Translations under genes and position numbers: made by a program | Notes under the pieces: generated by a model | What the model was told of the DNA's origin: nothing | What the model saw: the letters and a program-made list of their open reading frames with translations, nothing else | The model's database searches: none | Source: Amblyornis subalaris | Taxonomy: Eukaryota > Chordata > Aves > Passeriformes > Ptilonorhynchidae | Reading direction: 5' to 3' | Assembly: GCA_018881555.1 (NCBI GenBank) | Contig: JACAXG010000061.1 | Span: 2,542,001-2,606,000, forward strand | Length of the DNA: 64,000 bases | Shown here: piece after piece, positions 42,301 through 54,169 of the stretch | Position numbering within the stretch: the first letter of the stretch is position 1 | Layout: each line of letters starts with the position of its first letter

Positions 42301-45300
42301 CCTGTCTTCTCTTTCACATTGGTAATACCTGCTCCTGGTGACCTGCTTCACCAAGGTAGGTCTGCAAAAAAACCCTATTTTCTTTTCGACTGAATTAATA
42401 AAAATGTTTGGAGGCTAAACCAGATTAAAATGAAAAGGATCAGAACTATATCACTGCCCTCAACAACAAAAAGGCAGAGCTGTGTGTAGACACTCATTTA
42501 GATCAACCAGAAGCTAAGGCACTGGAACAGATCAGACAAGAAACTGCTGGAGTGGAGGGCTATCAAGAAGATTAGGCAACAGGAGCCTCTCTTATGAAGA
42601 AAGGCTCAGAGAGCTGGGCCTGTTTAGGCTGCAGAAGAGATGACTGAGAGGGGATCTTTTCAATGCATATAAATATCTCAAGGTCAGGCATCACAAAGAT
42701 GGGCCAGACTCTCTTCAGTGTTGCTCAGCAACAGGACAAGGGGCAATAGGCACAAACTGAAACATGGCAAGCTCCATCTAAATATAAAGAAAAACTTCGA
42801 GGGTGACTGAACACTGGAACACACTGACTGGAGAGGCTGCAGAGTCTCCTACTCTAGAGATGGTCAAAACCAGCCTGCTCATGATCCTGTGCAGCCTGCT
42901 CTAGGAGAACCCACCTTGGCAGCGGGGTTGGACCAGCTGATTTCCACAGATCCCCTCCAACCCCAACCACTGTGTCATTACAAAGAAGGACACTGGGAGA
43001 AATCTCTCAGAATGACATAAGATTAGTATCTTAGATTTTGGTTGGTGTAGCTATTCTTCCTCTTGCTCATACAGAGACGCTCCTCATTTACATTCTGAGA
43101 AGATGACTGCTCTTTTTCATAACTGTAAATTTTTCTAGTCTATTATAAAGGTTTACATATTACCTAAAACACAGGGCTTTACTTCAAGGTAAACCAAATT
43201 AAATAACCAGAGGTATAAAATCACAAGCAACCTACAACATATGCTCTATAAGCAAATAAACACTTGGGAATTTCCTTATATGGATCCCCATGTCAATCTT
43301 ATCGATACTGTCAGGTTACAAGCACATACAGAGGTCTCATTTTTCAAGGTCACATATACTTGGAACTGTAACAAAAAAACCCCAACAAAACAGCAGAGCT
43401 CAACTTTTAGAACAGACAGCAGCAGTGTCACCATCTCTACACATACTGAGTTGCAACAGAAAGGTTTCAATTAATTTCTACAACTTCCCTGCCAGTTGCA
43501 GTCCCAAGAAATAAGTGCCCAGCTGTAAGGACAGAGATTGCTCTACACACACTCNCCACTCCCACCCAATTCCCACATCCTCCAGGGACAACACAGCAGG
43601 TCAGACTCAGCCTGCAGGTAACCTGGACTCCATTGACACAATTAGCACTTGCTTTGTTGATACTCAGCCTTTATGAACATGACATACTCTGCTGCCAGTG
43701 TGCCTTCTCCTGTTGGACATTGGAGAATGACTGCGGCTCCTTCGACGGCGGTACTCTGGTGTGTATGACCTGCTTCGGGAACGTCTCCTATGGGAATGAG
43801 AGTGTGATCTGGAACGCGTGTAACGTCTGTGCGAATGTCTTCTGGACCTGGATCTTCGACAAACAGAAAGCCTTTAGTCAGCTCAGAAGCACACAATGTA
43901 CTGAACTGTAAACCAGACACTTTCTAGAGAAAAGTTTTTTTAGAGTACCTCTACAATTAAAACAATTAAGCTTCTTTTGCCCTGCACATCTAAAGATTAC
44001 ATGGATCTCTAATAACCTGCTCGGTAGCACCATTGTTAACTCCTTGAGAGTACTTCTGGCATACACTGAGGATTACATTCACAATAGTTTTCAGCAATTT
44101 CAAAGTTGAAACTTGTATCAGCTTGGCTGCTTATCTAATTAAAAACTGCATAATGACACAGAAACCAGATATGCCACACTGTAAAGTACTGTTTCGACTG
44201 AAAAACTGAAAAATCTGGCAGTACTACAGTGCTGCAATATCTACAAATTAAGTTTACCTATGCATGAAAATGACTCCAGACAAAAAAAACCACAGAACTC
44301 AAACACCTGCTTAACTCCTCAAGCATTTCTTTGCACACATCTTGCCAATGATAAGTTGTTTAAAACAGGTAGGTAATCATCTGGCTAAGCACTGCAAGAA
44401 GAGAAACTGTAACATTAGCTGAACTTTGGCAATTCAGAGCACAGCAACTCTCTTTCAGTTGCTCTGATATAAATAGAGAAGACGGATTACTGATCTCTCC
44501 CAAGAATTGGGAAGGAGGGACAATGTCAGACTATGCAATTCCTCCTCTAGCACTACAAATGCTCTTTTCTGGTTTCTCTCTTGCTTGATTAAAGAAAGAT
44601 TCAGTAGCTCTCCCCTCTTTCATCAGTATGATGGTAAAAGGGAATAGAGATGATGGGCAGTATGAAAGAGGTAATATTTATGGCATATTTCCAGGAAAAA
44701 AAGCAAGACATTCCTCTTGTGTTCCATGCAAGCTCTGCTAGAACTGAGAGCTAAAAAGCTTTACCTCCGCACACGCAAACTTGGGGTAGAAAAGGACAGA
44801 GGACATGTGCAGCACTGAAAAATGAATTTCCACCTTAAAACTCTCACAAATCAAGAACCTATCCACACCCAATTTAAGATGGAGTTTTCGATTATGTTCT
44901 TAAAGCCTTCAACAAGATAATGTCAGAAACATTCCCAAGCAGCGTTTCCCAATATTTCCAACAGTTAGAGAGCTTATTCTTTTTATCTAACCCTGACTAC
45001 CCTTGCTGCTGGTCTCACTTGACTTTTTTTTCCTAAAGGAGAGGTCCACACAAGAATTCCCCCACAAGAGATTTTGGGAAAAGGAAGCAGGAGCTCCACA
45101 GAATTAAGATGCAATCCTTTCTCTCTCTTCCAGAAGAGACAAACCTACATATTTTAGCTATGATTTCTATGTTACTACTTCTATTTCTAGTACCTTCTCT
45201 CTTCATACTCATTAAATCATTCCCCAACTTTGCCACCTCTACGAGTATAAACATGCAAATACCAAAACAACAGCAGTAACAGAGCTGATACAAGTAACTT

Positions 45301-48300
45301 TCNGAACATACCTTGATTTTGATCTTGACCTAGAGTGCGATTCAGAATGTTTGGAAGCCCTCGATGGACTGCGAGATCCTGACCTGCTCTCTGATTTTAC
45401 ACGAGCAGGACTCCCAGCTGGAGATTTTGACTGGGAGCGAGACTCCTAACAAAAAAGACAGTATTAAAAATGGTATTGGTTGTGTAAATGCCTAACTCCT
45501 AACATTTAAAGTACAGTAATTCTATTATATTGATTGCTCCTGAAAAACAAATGGTTAGGCAATACCCTCCAAAACAAATTTCATTTTGCTAACCCACTGT
45601 TAATATTGAATGCTTGCCTCAAATAGGTCCCTGCTTGAACCAGATCACCAATTCTCTATTAACTAAGTAATCATGCAAATTCATCTACAACTTGATCATA
45701 CAGACACTGGAACATAAACCATACATTTACTTAACCTAGGACCCATTCATTCTTCCAGATTCTTTTAATTCTACTTCACTCTTGCTTTCTACTTTTCTTC
45801 ATTCTTCATTGAGTTTTTCATTTTTCATACTTCGTGTATTCTTCCCCAATTCAAACAATTCATTATAGCCTTAAAAAAATATTCAAGTGCTTCTATCTGA
45901 CCAATCTTCTGTTCAATTTTTTCCCCCATTCAATTTTAATTTTCTGATCTTTAATACTTTTCATTAGCCTTCTTTTATCTTGATTTATCTTCCACATTCT
46001 TGGAAAAAACTCTTCAATTTCTTCACGAACATTAACCTTAATGGAAAAAGAACATTTAGTATATTTAAGCACGTGGGGATTATAAAACTCTGCTGGAGTT
46101 CAGACGTTATCTACCAAATTGAAAAGCCAGCAGGTAAAGTGCAAGAAACTATTTTATAAAACAACTTTTTAAAAAAATATCTTTAAAACTGTATAAGTGT
46201 CTATGTTCTAACAATGATTTTACTGAGTTCTTGGGGTTTTACTGTATTTGCAAAGCTACCCTCCTCCCCTCTGAGATTTTTTTGATACGATACATAGATA
46301 CACTAAAAACTAATTAGCACAAATATATTGAAGTATTGATATCAGTGATGCCCCCCAACTAAAATAGTAACTATGTGTTTCTCAGTATGGAATATCCCAA
46401 ATTTTACTCCTACAGATTACTAAGACACNCTCAATTCAACAGAATGGCCAAAGACTTCCAGTCAAAACCTATCTATGCACATACTTACTCGCATGATACA
46501 TGCACATAGGTATAAGCAACATAAATTATTATTCTTCCTACTTTTTCTTCCTCATTGTTATCCTGTTTTCCTTATATAATCCATATAAACTAAGATGTAC
46601 AATAGTATAGTTAAAGCAATCCAATAAAAGTAAAAACAGGAGGGTTTTTTCTTCTTGCATGGTAAGGCACACAAGAGAAAAACTAGGAAAACAAGCAAAC
46701 AAAGAGCAGGTTAGGATTTCCTCACATTTGATAGTGTACAGCATTTCTAGGGAGCTTAGCTATAAAACTCCCTACAGAACAGTAAGCTATATACATCTGT
46801 AACTTCACAAAAATGTGGAAAATACTTAATGAAAAAATGCATAGCAAGTTCCCTTCCCAAAGGTGTTACATTTCACGTTTATTTGCATGATTTCTCCTCC
46901 TGCCTGTCCTCACAATGTTTTTCTCAATTTATTTCTTACTCTACCTATGTCCAGACTTGCATTTTCTTTTGCAGTTAAAATTCTTCACTGCTTTGGGCTG
47001 GAGCTCTTTTCAAAGGATGCCGTCCTCCTACTTCAAGACAGTAAATTCACCAGAAATGGAACCCGAGAGACTCCTTACTGACAACTATTACAGCCACACT
47101 ACCATTCCCCTTTACCTCAATAAAAAGGACAAGTGACACTTGGAGAATGTTACCTATTAGGATGATAGGCCTGCCAAACCTCGACAATGAAGGCCAAATT
47201 CAGCGCTTGGCTGTGACAGGCAGACCATATAATCGGGTCTGCGTAACAGGTTACCCTTATGAAGATGGCTCTCTGCTGAGCTAACTACAGGTCTTCACTG
47301 AAATAAATTATGTACATGCCTCTAAATATTACTAAATTTTATTGGTGTTTTGACATTTGAAATCCACCGTTCGCAATAAAGGAAAATTTCTCTTAGAACC
47401 ANTAACATGATTTTTTTATCACCTTGCCTCTGTTTTTGTACTCTTCAATGTTTGATAGCCTCCTAAATTCTTCCGTTTATATCTCATCCCCCCTTGGAAC
47501 AACTGCCAGTTTCTCTGGGAATTATTTGTACTTCTCTCCCTAGTAAAAATGATCACCAACATAGAAAAACATTCAAAGTGACATGAGATTTAGAAAACAC
47601 CCTTCAATAAAACCACAAAGAATTCACCCTCCTCAGATACTTTTTCTTCATAAGGATATGGCATTGTGCATACTTTTTACATTTGAAAGATCAATTCTTG
47701 AACAAGAACTCTGGAAACCTGAACAAAGGCAACCCCCCACCCCACTGCCCAGGTATTGCACAATCTAGAAGTGTTGGGAGGTGCCAAAAACACCACGGAC
47801 CAATCGCTCCCATCCAATGTAGAAGTCATCTTAGCGTCCTTAGCTATTCAACTCTAGCACCTTAAGATCCCACCCATAGAGCTTTTAATTATATCAACTA
47901 TGACAGCAAATCTGTATTAAGTTGCCAAAACCAAATATTACATGATTTCATATAGGTCAAGTCCTTTTGGAACTGTCTGTTTAAGACCCTGAGGGGCTGC
48001 ATTCACAAACACACAACTTGAAAACTGCAGTGACAGAGGTGACAGTGTAAATTCCTAGGCGTTTCAAACTTCCTTAACCAAGTAACGGTAGATGTAAACA
48101 GCAGCTGAAGGCAGATTATCTGAGAGCCGTTGCACACTGTGACTGGCAAGCAATTACATCTCATCTTCTGATGCAACATAGATCACCTAGTTATACCTCC
48201 TACAATGCTTCAAAAGGAGAGACTAAGGGAACCACAATAACCTGCAAAAGTTTAAGGACTTAAGGATGATGCTGAAAAAGTTCCTAGTAATATTTATATC

Positions 48301-51300
48301 AGCAAGACTATAGGCAGGGATTAAGAGATTCAGAGCTTCAAGGAGTCACAAAGAGAGATTTTAAAGAATTTTTCTCCTCTACCTCCTACTACAATGAAAC
48401 AATTAGCAAGCTGTATATTCGTCTATACCACAGACCAACCCAACTATTCTTCACAAATAATTGCACTTTGGATTCTCAGCACTTTCTCATCTTTCTGTTC
48501 TAAAAATCCTCAGTCATTTAAGGTCCACAGATAAGACTCAGCTTAAACTCAGCTTCTCATCCCACCACCATCCTACAAAACAGTACCTATTTTAATGCAT
48601 TTGGCTTTATTATGCAGCTGTCCCAGTCACTACTTTCCCCCTTACAAACTCGCAGGCAGATAACTCACTATCACCCTGTCAAACTATCCAGATCTGCTGT
48701 CACTAGAGCCTGCAGGAAACAAAACTGAGCTTTGTAATATCCTTCAGCTCAGACTTCCCTTCCGGAACAAATCCTGCATCTGTCAATAACGCTCTTTCCA
48801 GGAAACACTGCACCCAAAACACTAAGACCCCCCAACCCAAACAAAAAACACTCCCCCCCATAATAATTACAAAAGAAACAACTCAATTGTAATGTGTGCT
48901 TCTTCAGAGTAAGATGTAGAGGCTTCCTCAAGTACGCACCAGGAAATGGGACTAATGATTCACCAAGAATTGGAACTTGGAGTCAAAATTGTAGACGAAC
49001 ACAAAATCTAAGGTTTGCAGCTTTAGTTACTGATTCTCTGGATAAGATGCACAGCTAGAAACATTTAAAGAGAGCACTGAGGAGTATTTTTAATCCTTGT
49101 TACCATCTTTCTTCCCAGGAAGAATAACAAAACAAAGTGGTATGGAAAGGATCTCTCCCCTCCCCCGTTCCATTACTCCAGGATCATATAAACCCAGTCA
49201 TTGAACACCTTTAGGTGATCCATCTGAGCAAGACATCAGCCAGTCCATGTATTTCATCCCTACTGGTACAACCGTTTAACTGATCCAAGTTCTATCTACC
49301 ATTTAACTTTCTTGCATCCTTCAAAAGAAATCCTACTTTCCAATATAATTACTATTTTAAAAGCATTTAAAACACTTTTATGCAGAGAAGAATTGCAACA
49401 GTCTTGAAGGAAGTAGCCTTTCCATTTTCCACCCATCAAGAGAAGGGATGATAAAGAACATGGTGGGGGGGAAACACAACCAAACAAAACAACCAACCAA
49501 CCAAAACCCCCACCAAACCAACCACAAATCAAAAAACCCCTTGTTCTTTCACACTACTCTTCTGTCCTGAACTTCTGTCATGCCTTACCTCAACTCCCAC
49601 CTTACAATTTCAGAGCATGACTGAAAGGCTAACAAAATTTACAGCTAGATGCCGAATAAAAAGAAGGAAGTTTAAATTAAACTTTATATGGCAAAGCGTG
49701 AGAAATGAGGGGGGGGGGGGGCGTCAATAAATCACACAAGTTTCAGGTGAAATTCATTTGACCTGGGGTGAAAAAAGGACAGGACAAGCGGTCTAAAAGT
49801 AACATTTTCAAAAACCCTGTTAAAAACTCTTACCCAAACTAACAAAGTAAATTGAGTCAAACTCTATTAAAAGGGGACAAAAAAACCTAAGCAGTCAAAA
49901 AAGAAACAGGAAGTTAGCAGCAGCCTACATTCACTGGATAAAACTGTCAAGTTAGTAACATCTCACTTAAGAGGACAAGATTACATTTTAACTCCTGTTT
50001 TGACAGAAATCTACCAACTTTCCCTGAAACGCACAGAAGTTAAATCATTTTTGCTTCATACTATGATCNGTCACTGTACTAAAAATAAAACTGATCCCTT
50101 AATTAGCTACTCTTCTATAAATATTACANTAGTACACATAATAAGCTTCTGTATAAAAAGCATCTCATAAGCTGGGTTAGACATGTATATCTTAAAAATT
50201 ACTAACATAAGCAAACTTTATGTATTTCTTCATGATCCCAGTTATGAAAAGAAAGGGGGGGAAAAAAAACAAGAGGCTTCAGCAATAAACTTTTTGGAAT
50301 TTTGAAAGGTAATCTTCTCACTGAGGCTTGAAAATATACCTCTTCAGAGAGGGTTCTGTAGTCACTCCTTTACTACACATGGAAGACAGTAAAAAGAATT
50401 TGTGTTCAAAAAGAGTCATTCTTCCCAGCTGACAAGGTCCAGAACAACCCAGAATTTGCTAAGCTTGATTAAAACAACAAAAGAGAAAAATAAAAATCTG
50501 ACTTCCAGAAAAACTCTCCTTTCCCACACTGGCCATTAAACACCGCAGGGTGATCACAGCACTCTCCAAGTAAATGCAGAACCCGCGGGCATACGTAGTC
50601 CATTGTGCCTGTGTTTCAAAGGTATGGAAAGCAACACGCCTTGCTCTCCACAGAGGTGGCAGAGTGCCACTGCAAGAGAGATGGAATACATGAGCTAAGT
50701 AAGCACGACCCCCACCCCGTTGGGGCTTTTTTGCCAAAGAAATCATCTCAAGGTTGATCACTTGGGTAATTCCATCTGTAGTTAAGTATTTTACATACAA
50801 GCTTCATGAAGCAAATATAAGGCACTTTCACAGCTAACTCAAAAATCATTTGCATACCTATGAAAAGTGCATACTTCCTTCAACAAAATTATACATTCCT
50901 TCAAGTGTTAGATTAGATTTTACTATTTATCCCACTGTAAGGTCCTGCACAGAGCAGGAAGAGGCATTTCATTATAATGAAGACAATCAATGTAGAGCTG
51001 TAAAACAGTTCTACCTTTGTTCCNATAAAAAATTTTATCTATTTAGACAAGCAGCACATTAACACTGGTAGAAAACTACTGAATTTTAAGATTTCAGAAA
51101 TTAAATGGTACCAGAAGCTCAAAAAAATAACCGACCAAAGTTTCAAGTGGAACTACTGAAGTGCAGGTTTGTTCAGACTCCTTCTTCCTTGCTCTGGGAA
51201 ACATCTTAAGCTGCACCACAGACTGAACACGAAATAAGCAATACCCTATTTAAAATAATAAAAAATATGAAAGGAAGTGAGAGTTGCCTGTCATCTGACA

Positions 51301-54169
51301 GAAATAAAAGATAAAAAAAGGCCTCATTTGTCTAATCTGCTCACAAAAAGCATTCAATGGTGATAAAATACTTTGACGTTTCCAAAACCAAGTCACCGGA
51401 TAAGCACAACTTAAAATCTTTTTTTCTTCCTAATGTCCATAAACTCAGCTTTAGCACATCCACTATATTTTTAATTCTTCCGTCAATTTCTTTCCATTAA
51501 ATCACCATGCTTGAGAAGGGGGCTTTCTTCTGTTCAACCAGCCACATTCTCAACAGACAACTTGCTTAAGTTGAAACAAAATGACACAAAAACAAAGCAG
51601 ATGTTGATTAGTCTGAGCATATTTGATTAACATNGCCTCAAAAAAAAGTCAATAAAGGATTGAGTTCAAGAAGGAAAAAAGCTCTACAATTACTTTACCC
51701 ATACTTTAGAAATAAAAGCTTTTAAATAGTGCAAACTAAGCAATTTAATTGCACAATTATTTCCGTAATTATTCTCAACTTCCTGTTCAGGTTAATNAAG
51801 ATTTTAAAATCATAAATTAGAGACAAAGCACATACATGGACAGTATCTTACTGCTCATAAAATTAGCTTTTAAAAAAATTCTGATCATACTCAACTTTCA
51901 TTGAAGTGTTTTTGGGACAATATGCATCTACACAGATAAAATATAAAAGACCTTAAATGAAACTTAAAACTGCCTTACTCCCGCGGCATTTAGTTTTTAA
52001 AGCACATCACACTAATTAGTACTTAAACTGACAGGGGGTAGAAGAACTGAAAGGGTAGTCAGCATTCTTATTTGTGCCAATTTCCAGGAAAACAGCTTCT
52101 TTACAAACTTTCTTCCAGTTTCTGTAGTTCTTTCTCACAGTGAAAACTTTTGCTTTACTCTCAGCACTACGTGCCTGGATGTAGCAAACCGAAACTAGGC
52201 CATTGAGTGCATGACAGAGTCCTATCCAACTGGGAATAGTGACTAAACACAACAGCCTCAAAGTTACATGTGCTTAACTTTATGCCTGGGAGCACTTTCA
52301 ATGGAAATGAAATATAAAATATTATTCTAAAANAGAATTTCTTATTTCAAGTACTTTAGTAGCATCACAACAAAGAAGTATTACTGAAGNAGAAAAAAAA
52401 AGCTTACAAACGTTCTTCAGCAGAACCACAAACCCTCCAAACTAGAAATTAATCAAGTACCTGCCATTATGCTCAGTTATGCCAGACTGACTGAGAAATT
52501 TCAGTGTAGGGAGTAAAAACAAAAGAAGTTTCCTAAATGAAAACTCAACACAGCAGTTCTTTCCAACAGGTAAATTTTCCATCACAAACAAAAAGAACAA
52601 TGGGGAAGCCACAGAACCTGCTACATAGGGCTTTTCAGACTTCATGTACTCTCAAATCATTTTACTTCTACATTTGGCAGGAGGCAGTGTGCAGATACTG
52701 AAAGTACAGAGCTGCAACAGCTTTGTACACGAACAACAGATCCATCAAGGAACCCAAAACCAACGTTCTGACAATTAATCTAACATAATTATTTCCTAAC
52801 AATAACCCGCAGTGGAAATACAGACTAGAAAATAATCCTTAAAAATATAAATCTTGACTGTAAAATATGAGATTGACATAATATTAAAAAAAAGAGAAAA
52901 AAACCCCAACCAAGCATACTCGTTGCTCAAATTTCTGAAAATCGGTNGTTTCCCCTTCGGAGTTCTATTTATCCAAATATTGCTTACCTATAGAGCCACC
53001 TTTGTCCAAGCAACCAACACAAGAACAGGTTTTGTTTACCTCACTCGAGGAAGCAGCAGCAGTTATGGTACAGCCAGTAAAGGACTNGCAGCCTATGGAA
53101 TTTTTTTTTAGCACTACAAAAATGGCAATACTCGCGTGAAAGTAATCATTGGAATGTAACGCCGTTCTTCCAAAATCTCATTGCTTGTTTCCCCAGACAG
53201 TAACTTATATAACTGCAAAGCTGCTGTCACTGGTTCATCAGAGAGTCATCAGGAGGATGCTCAGGTGTTCCTCTAATGAATGGCTTAAAAGAACGAGCAA
53301 CAACAACAAAAACCCTCTGCAAAATTAAAAAAAAACTAAATTGTGACAGAGGAGCGCACATTTCGTTCCTGTTTCAAGCAGCTTCTAATTCCTGCTTGCC
53401 CTGATCATCACTAAGAAAAAAACAAAACAAAACAAAACCACAAAACACTGAAAATGGAAGAGACCTGTCACACGTGTACATGAAAACCCGCGGCCATCAG
53501 AGGCAAGACACAGGCCTAACGAGGTTACAAAGCCACAGCAGCTCGTTCGAAGCCTTCAGCTGCACGATCGATGAGTTTCAATGGTTTAATAACAACGGCC
53601 GGACCTCCCCGATGGTCGGAGGGGGCCCGGCCCGAGGCAGCTCCTGGAGCCGGGAGAGACCTCGCACAAAAGGATGCGGGGTCTCTCCTCTTTCGGGTGG
53701 GGGAGGCCTCGGCGACCCGGCCGGGGGAACGCGAACGGGCAGGACAGAGAGCCGGCGAGCATCAGGGCGGCTCGGCCCCGCGGGAAGAACACCGAGCATC
53801 GGGGAGGAAGCCCAGGGGCTATAGCAGCGCCGTTGTCACAGAGTCAGCCTGCGCTGGCCGGGCGGGGGCCGGCCCGCAGCGCCGGGACTCGGCGCCCGCA
53901 CCCCGCCGGGGCCATAGGAACAGGGAGCGTGTGAGGGAGAGATGCGACGAGCGGAGGGGATCAAGGGCCGTCGCCCACGGCCCAGGCGAGCCTCAGGCGC
54001 CTGAAGGAGCCATTTTAGAGCCAAGCTGTGCTGCCCGAACTCCTGCCGGGCCGGAGGACGCCGGGCACCGCCACCCACCGCCCCCGGGTCCGATCTCCCC
54101 CTCAACACGGCCCGCGCAGGGGAAGCCACTCACCCTCCCCTCGAAGTTGTTCTCCTCCACGTCGCTCAT
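30310..54169 (-). CDS. TRA2A: TRA2A, transformer-2 protein homolog alpha (complete, 8 coding exons)
   Basis: Nuclear SR-like splicing activator that binds GAA-rich exonic enhancers. Joining minus-strand coding segments 54134–54169, 45312–45445, 43688–43853, 40062–40250, 31902–32017, 31287–31394, 30506–30573 and 30310–30320 gives 828 nt: 275 codons plus stop, with every junction GT–AG and in phase. Residues 1–12 are the acidic start ([12 protein letters not shown]), 13–112 the arginine/serine RS1 domain, about 119–197 the RRM (RNP2 LGVFGL at 121–126; RNP1 RGFAFVYF at 160–167), then the conserved linker ending GIYMGRPTH, a short glycine tract, a tyrosine/arginine/aspartate-rich segment and the RS2 tail ending SPRRY. 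It matches TRA2A, not TRA2B ([20 protein letters not shown] linker). As I recall the human protein is about 282 residues; the difference sits in the shorter glycine run. His179 replaces an arginine found in human TRA2A and TRA2B. A GAA-rich candidate poison exon sits in intron 1. Confidence 0.97.
30321..30505 (-). other. TRA2A: TRA2A intron 7 (185 nt)
   Basis: Short AT-rich intron with a strong donor (GTAAGT) and a long T-rich tract before CAG. Short length makes retention plausible. Nothing else is visible. Confidence 0.85.
30506..30573 (-). CDS. TRA2A: TRA2A coding exon (RS2 domain)
   Basis: Encodes [20 protein letters not shown] and YSP. The acceptor is TTTCCTTTAAAG and the donor A|GTAAGT. 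If the downstream intron is retained, the frame runs into a TAA at 30498–30500 after only two extra codons (Ser-Lys). Confidence 0.93.
30574..31286 (-). other. TRA2A: TRA2A intron 6
   Basis: 713 nt of AT-rich intronic sequence. I see no embedded RNA gene or repeat. Confidence 0.85.
31287..31394 (-). CDS. TRA2A: TRA2A coding exon (glycine tract and tyrosine-rich segment)
   Basis: Encodes [20 protein letters not shown], then repeats of the type [16 protein letters not shown]. The glycine run is seven residues plus an AG, shorter than the run of more than a dozen in human TRA2A. Acceptor CCCTAATAG and donor CAG|GTACCT. Confidence 0.93.
31395..31901 (-). other. TRA2A: TRA2A intron 5
   Basis: 507 nt of AT-rich intronic sequence. 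Nothing recognisable. Confidence 0.85.
31902..32017 (-). CDS. TRA2A: TRA2A coding exon (C-terminal RRM and TRA2 linker)
   Basis: Encodes [20 protein letters not shown] to the hallmark TRA2 linker segment [13 protein letters not shown]. The acceptor is TCTCTCCTGCAG and the donor CA|GTAAGT, splitting the codon for His214. Residue 179 is His (codon CAT); human TRA2A and TRA2B have Arg here. Confidence 0.95.
32018..40061 (-). other. TRA2A: TRA2A intron 4 (8 kb)
   Basis: Mostly AT-rich. Near its 3' end (32140–32720) is a relatively CpG-rich patch with an AAAATGGCGG motif. Two CTCF-like sequences occur at 33363–33379 and 37416–37430. I found no recognisable repeat family, RNA gene or extra coding exon in the remainder. 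Confidence 0.8.
33363..33379 (-). promoter_or_regulatory. Candidate CTCF-binding motif in TRA2A intron 4
   Basis: The minus strand reads CTCACTAGGTGGCGATA, close to the CTCF core (CCA C/T AGGTGGC type). A related but weaker sequence (ACTACTAGGTGGAGT) lies at 37416–37430 in the same orientation. Motif resemblance only. Confidence 0.4.
40062..40250 (-). CDS. TRA2A: TRA2A coding exon (N-terminal two thirds of the RRM)
   Basis: Sixty-three complete codons, [10 protein letters not shown] to RIDDSKE, holding both RNP motifs. The acceptor CTTACCAG has a weak pyrimidine tract; the donor is GAG|GTAAAT. Phase 0 at both ends, so skipping would remove most of the RRM without shifting frame. Confidence 0.96.
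40251..43687 (-). other. TRA2A: TRA2A intron 3 (contains a CR1 copy)
   Basis: 3.4 kb AT-rich intron interrupted by a plus-oriented CR1 fragment (about 42515–42980), antisense to TRA2A. Otherwise nothing recognisable. Confidence 0.8.
42515..42980 (+). mobile_element. CR1 LINE 3' fragment in TRA2A intron 3
   Basis: About 465 bp of the CR1 3' region on the plus strand, with the typical order: AAAGGCTCAGAGAGCTGGGC; GAGGGGATCTTTTCAATGCA; CAGGACAAGGGGCAATAGGC; GGAGAGGCTGCAGAGTCTCC; then the tail GGGGTTGGACCAGCTGAT and the end ACTGTGTCATT. Truncated at its 5' end and diverged. It inserted antisense to TRA2A transcription. Confidence 0.92.
43688..43853 (-). CDS. TRA2A: TRA2A coding exon (RS1 domain, second part)
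   Basis: Encodes the second RS block, including [20 protein letters not shown] and [11 protein letters not shown]. It is 166 nt and ends on a codon boundary (AGA|GTATGT). The acceptor is GTTTGTCGAAG. The plus strand across it is also open, which is an antisense shadow. Confidence 0.95.
43854..45311 (-). other. TRA2A: TRA2A intron 2
   Basis: 1.46 kb intron between the two RS1 exons. AT-rich, with nothing else recognised. An N lies at 45303, near the donor. Confidence 0.8.
45312..45445 (-). CDS. TRA2A: TRA2A coding exon (RS1 domain, first part)
   Basis: Encodes [20 protein letters not shown] and further RS dipeptides up to SRSRSKS. The acceptor is TTTTTTGTTAG and the donor AAG|GTATGT. It is 134 nt, phase 0 in and phase 2 out. 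RS dipeptides are phosphorylated by CLK and SRPK kinases in this family. Confidence 0.95.
45446..54133 (-). other. TRA2A: TRA2A intron 1 (8.7 kb)
   Basis: Contains the candidate poison exon (45731–46036). Other visible items are a 13-G run (49709–49721), a CCAA-rich low-complexity patch (49475–49540), A-runs, and the GC-rich downstream part of the promoter island above about 53570. Single Ns are unusually dense from 50 kb to 53.1 kb. No embedded gene is recognised. Confidence 0.8.
45731..46036 (-). other. TRA2A: Candidate TRA2A poison exon (autoregulatory, GAA-rich)
   Basis: On the minus strand an acceptor (TTCTTTTTCCATTAAG) opens a strongly purine-rich block of about 300 nt with many GAA, AAGAA and AATGAAGAA motifs, the preferred TRA2 binding sequence. 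It closes at a donor, either TTAA|GTAAAT (exon 306 nt) or CCTAG|GTTAAG (exon 301 nt, ending at 45736). Spliced after coding exon 1 (phase 0), it reads 47 sense codons and then TAG at 45893–45895, so inclusion truncates TRA2A before the RRM. In mammals TRA2A and TRA2B each carry an ultraconserved stop-containing exon in this intron, activated by TRA2 proteins themselves. Position, composition and frame all fit; use in this species is inferred. Confidence 0.8.

Noticed and set aside
43633..43911. Plus-strand cysteine-containing open frame of 92 codons
   Set aside because: Antisense shadow of the TRA2A RS1 exon.
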